From JABIEQ01 sp964516055 (GTDB taxonomy: Bacteria > Patescibacteriota > Patescibacteriia > Magasanikbacterales > UBA922): a stretch of DNA of 41,597 nt. The number at the start of each line of letters is the position of its first letter. Positions within the stretch are counted from its first letter, which is position 1. The DNA lies in assembly GCA_964516055.1 (NCBI GenBank), contig CAZEYK010000004.1, positions 1-41,597 on the forward strand. The letters are read 5' to 3'. The position numbers and the translations under genes are program-made. The notes beneath the pieces are model-generated. The model saw only the letters and a program-made list of their open reading frames with translations. It was not told where the DNA came from and did not search any database. This document shows positions 41,275 through 41,597 of this stretch, one piece after another.

Positions 41275-41597
41275 TTACAAACAGCGCAGTCTCCTTAGTC
41301 CCACATACGCCGCATCGGATAAACTCTTCCACGTATAGTTTTCCTTATTTGTCTGTCCAGCTTCAATCCATTGTTGATCTATCAGTGAGTTGGTAAGATC
41401 CGTAATCAGTACCTGTCCTCGTTTAATACCATGATGAATTTTTCCATCAGTTGGCCATGTATAGGAATGTGCATAAGAAAAAGATACAGGCACATCGTTT
41501 TCCAACACAACGTCGGTAACGAGTAATACATGGTCCACAAATGCCGTTTGTGTTTGTGAAAACAGAATCACCATATCTCCCGGATGAATATCAGTCA
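41275..41597 (-). CDS. C-terminal part of an unidentified protein, possibly an amidase or NlpC-like hydrolase
   Basis: The frame runs off the window end with no start inside it; at least 107 residues are seen. HPGDMVILF, DHVLLVTDVVL and YAHSYTWPTDGKIHHG suggest the Cys-His hydrolase (NlpC/P60 or putative amidase) pattern of a GD strand, an HVxxVTD strand and a later His, but the Cys region would lie upstream outside the window. Identity is a guess; the partial nature and stop codon at 41275-41277 are seen directly. Confidence 0.5.
   Translation of the reverse strand, partial: TDIHPGDMVILFSQTQTAFVDHVLLVTDVVLENDVPVSFSYAHSYTWPTDGKIHHGIKRGQVLITDLTNSLIDQQWIEAGQTNKENYTWKSLSDAAYVGLRRLRCL

Noticed and set aside
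1..41597. CRISPR array, tRNA or rRNA genes, insertion sequences
   Set aside because: No regularly spaced repeats, no cloverleaf with GTTCRANNC arm, no transposase or integrase frame was seen on either strand.

Overview
The window looks like a chromosomal segment of a Patescibacteria (Candidate Phyla Radiation) bacterium, probably from the Parcubacteria side. The evidence is AT-rich DNA (roughly 40% G+C by eye), compact genes with 0-15 nt spacing, almost no Shine-Dalgarno sites, PEGA-domain, DUF192 and four-helix-bundle (23S IVP-type) proteins, a single-domain riboflavin kinase, a MazG-like protein and many small glycosyltransferases. A lineage below this level cannot be assigned by reading alone. 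No gene-free stretch exceeds 300 nt.

Layout. 1-2020: a WecA/TagO-like lipid-carrier sugar-phosphate transferase, a DUF192 protein and ribosomal protein L21 with its own promoter and leader hairpin. 2024-2297: terminator, TATAAT promoter, and a folded ~200-nt region that I propose as a non-coding RNA. 2288-5116 (minus strand): recR, an IVP-type protein, ybaB and dnaB. 5259-26478: a cell-surface polysaccharide locus with GT4, GT2 and multi-membrane-span glycosyltransferases, CDP-alcohol phosphotransferases, cupins, Nudix and HIT proteins. Its dTDP-sugar genes are rmlA, an rmlB-like gene, a gene resembling the plant bifunctional 3,5-epimerase/4-reductase, and an FdtA-type ketoisomerase. 26562-32242: a PEGA protein diverges from a tight operon murA-like/ctp/riboflavin kinase/ribE/ribH/glutaredoxin. 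32272-35489 (minus): MazG-like, DnaQ-like exonuclease, flavin-barrel protein, a probably frameshifted gene, era. 35594-41202: rplI, pyrG, dnaG and rpoD. The window ends inside an unidentified minus-strand gene.

How the genes fit together. RmlA makes dTDP-glucose, the RmlB-like dehydratase makes the 4-keto-6-deoxy intermediate, and the plant-type epimerase/reductase could finish dTDP-L-rhamnose without separate RmlC and RmlD. The GT2/GT4 enzymes and the lipid-carrier transferase would then build a surface glycan.

Most notable signals. (1) Start codons have T at position -1 in 39 of 42 ordinary genes and usually no Shine-Dalgarno site, and several promoters lie so close to the ATG that the mRNA should be leaderless. 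(2) Three G+C-rich single-gene islands (10258-11154, 16614-17075, 18888-19403) break both rules: they carry Shine-Dalgarno sites, lack T at -1, and have strong hairpins beside them. This suggests recent single-gene acquisition. (3) A candidate structured RNA lies at 2091-2297. (4) The primary sigma factor carries a ~90-residue histone H1-like lysine-rich tail. (5) Short recurring intergenic words (CTATTGGCT, ATGAACTATTGGCT, AACTAAGAAC, AACGTTGAAC) occur mostly just upstream of genes.
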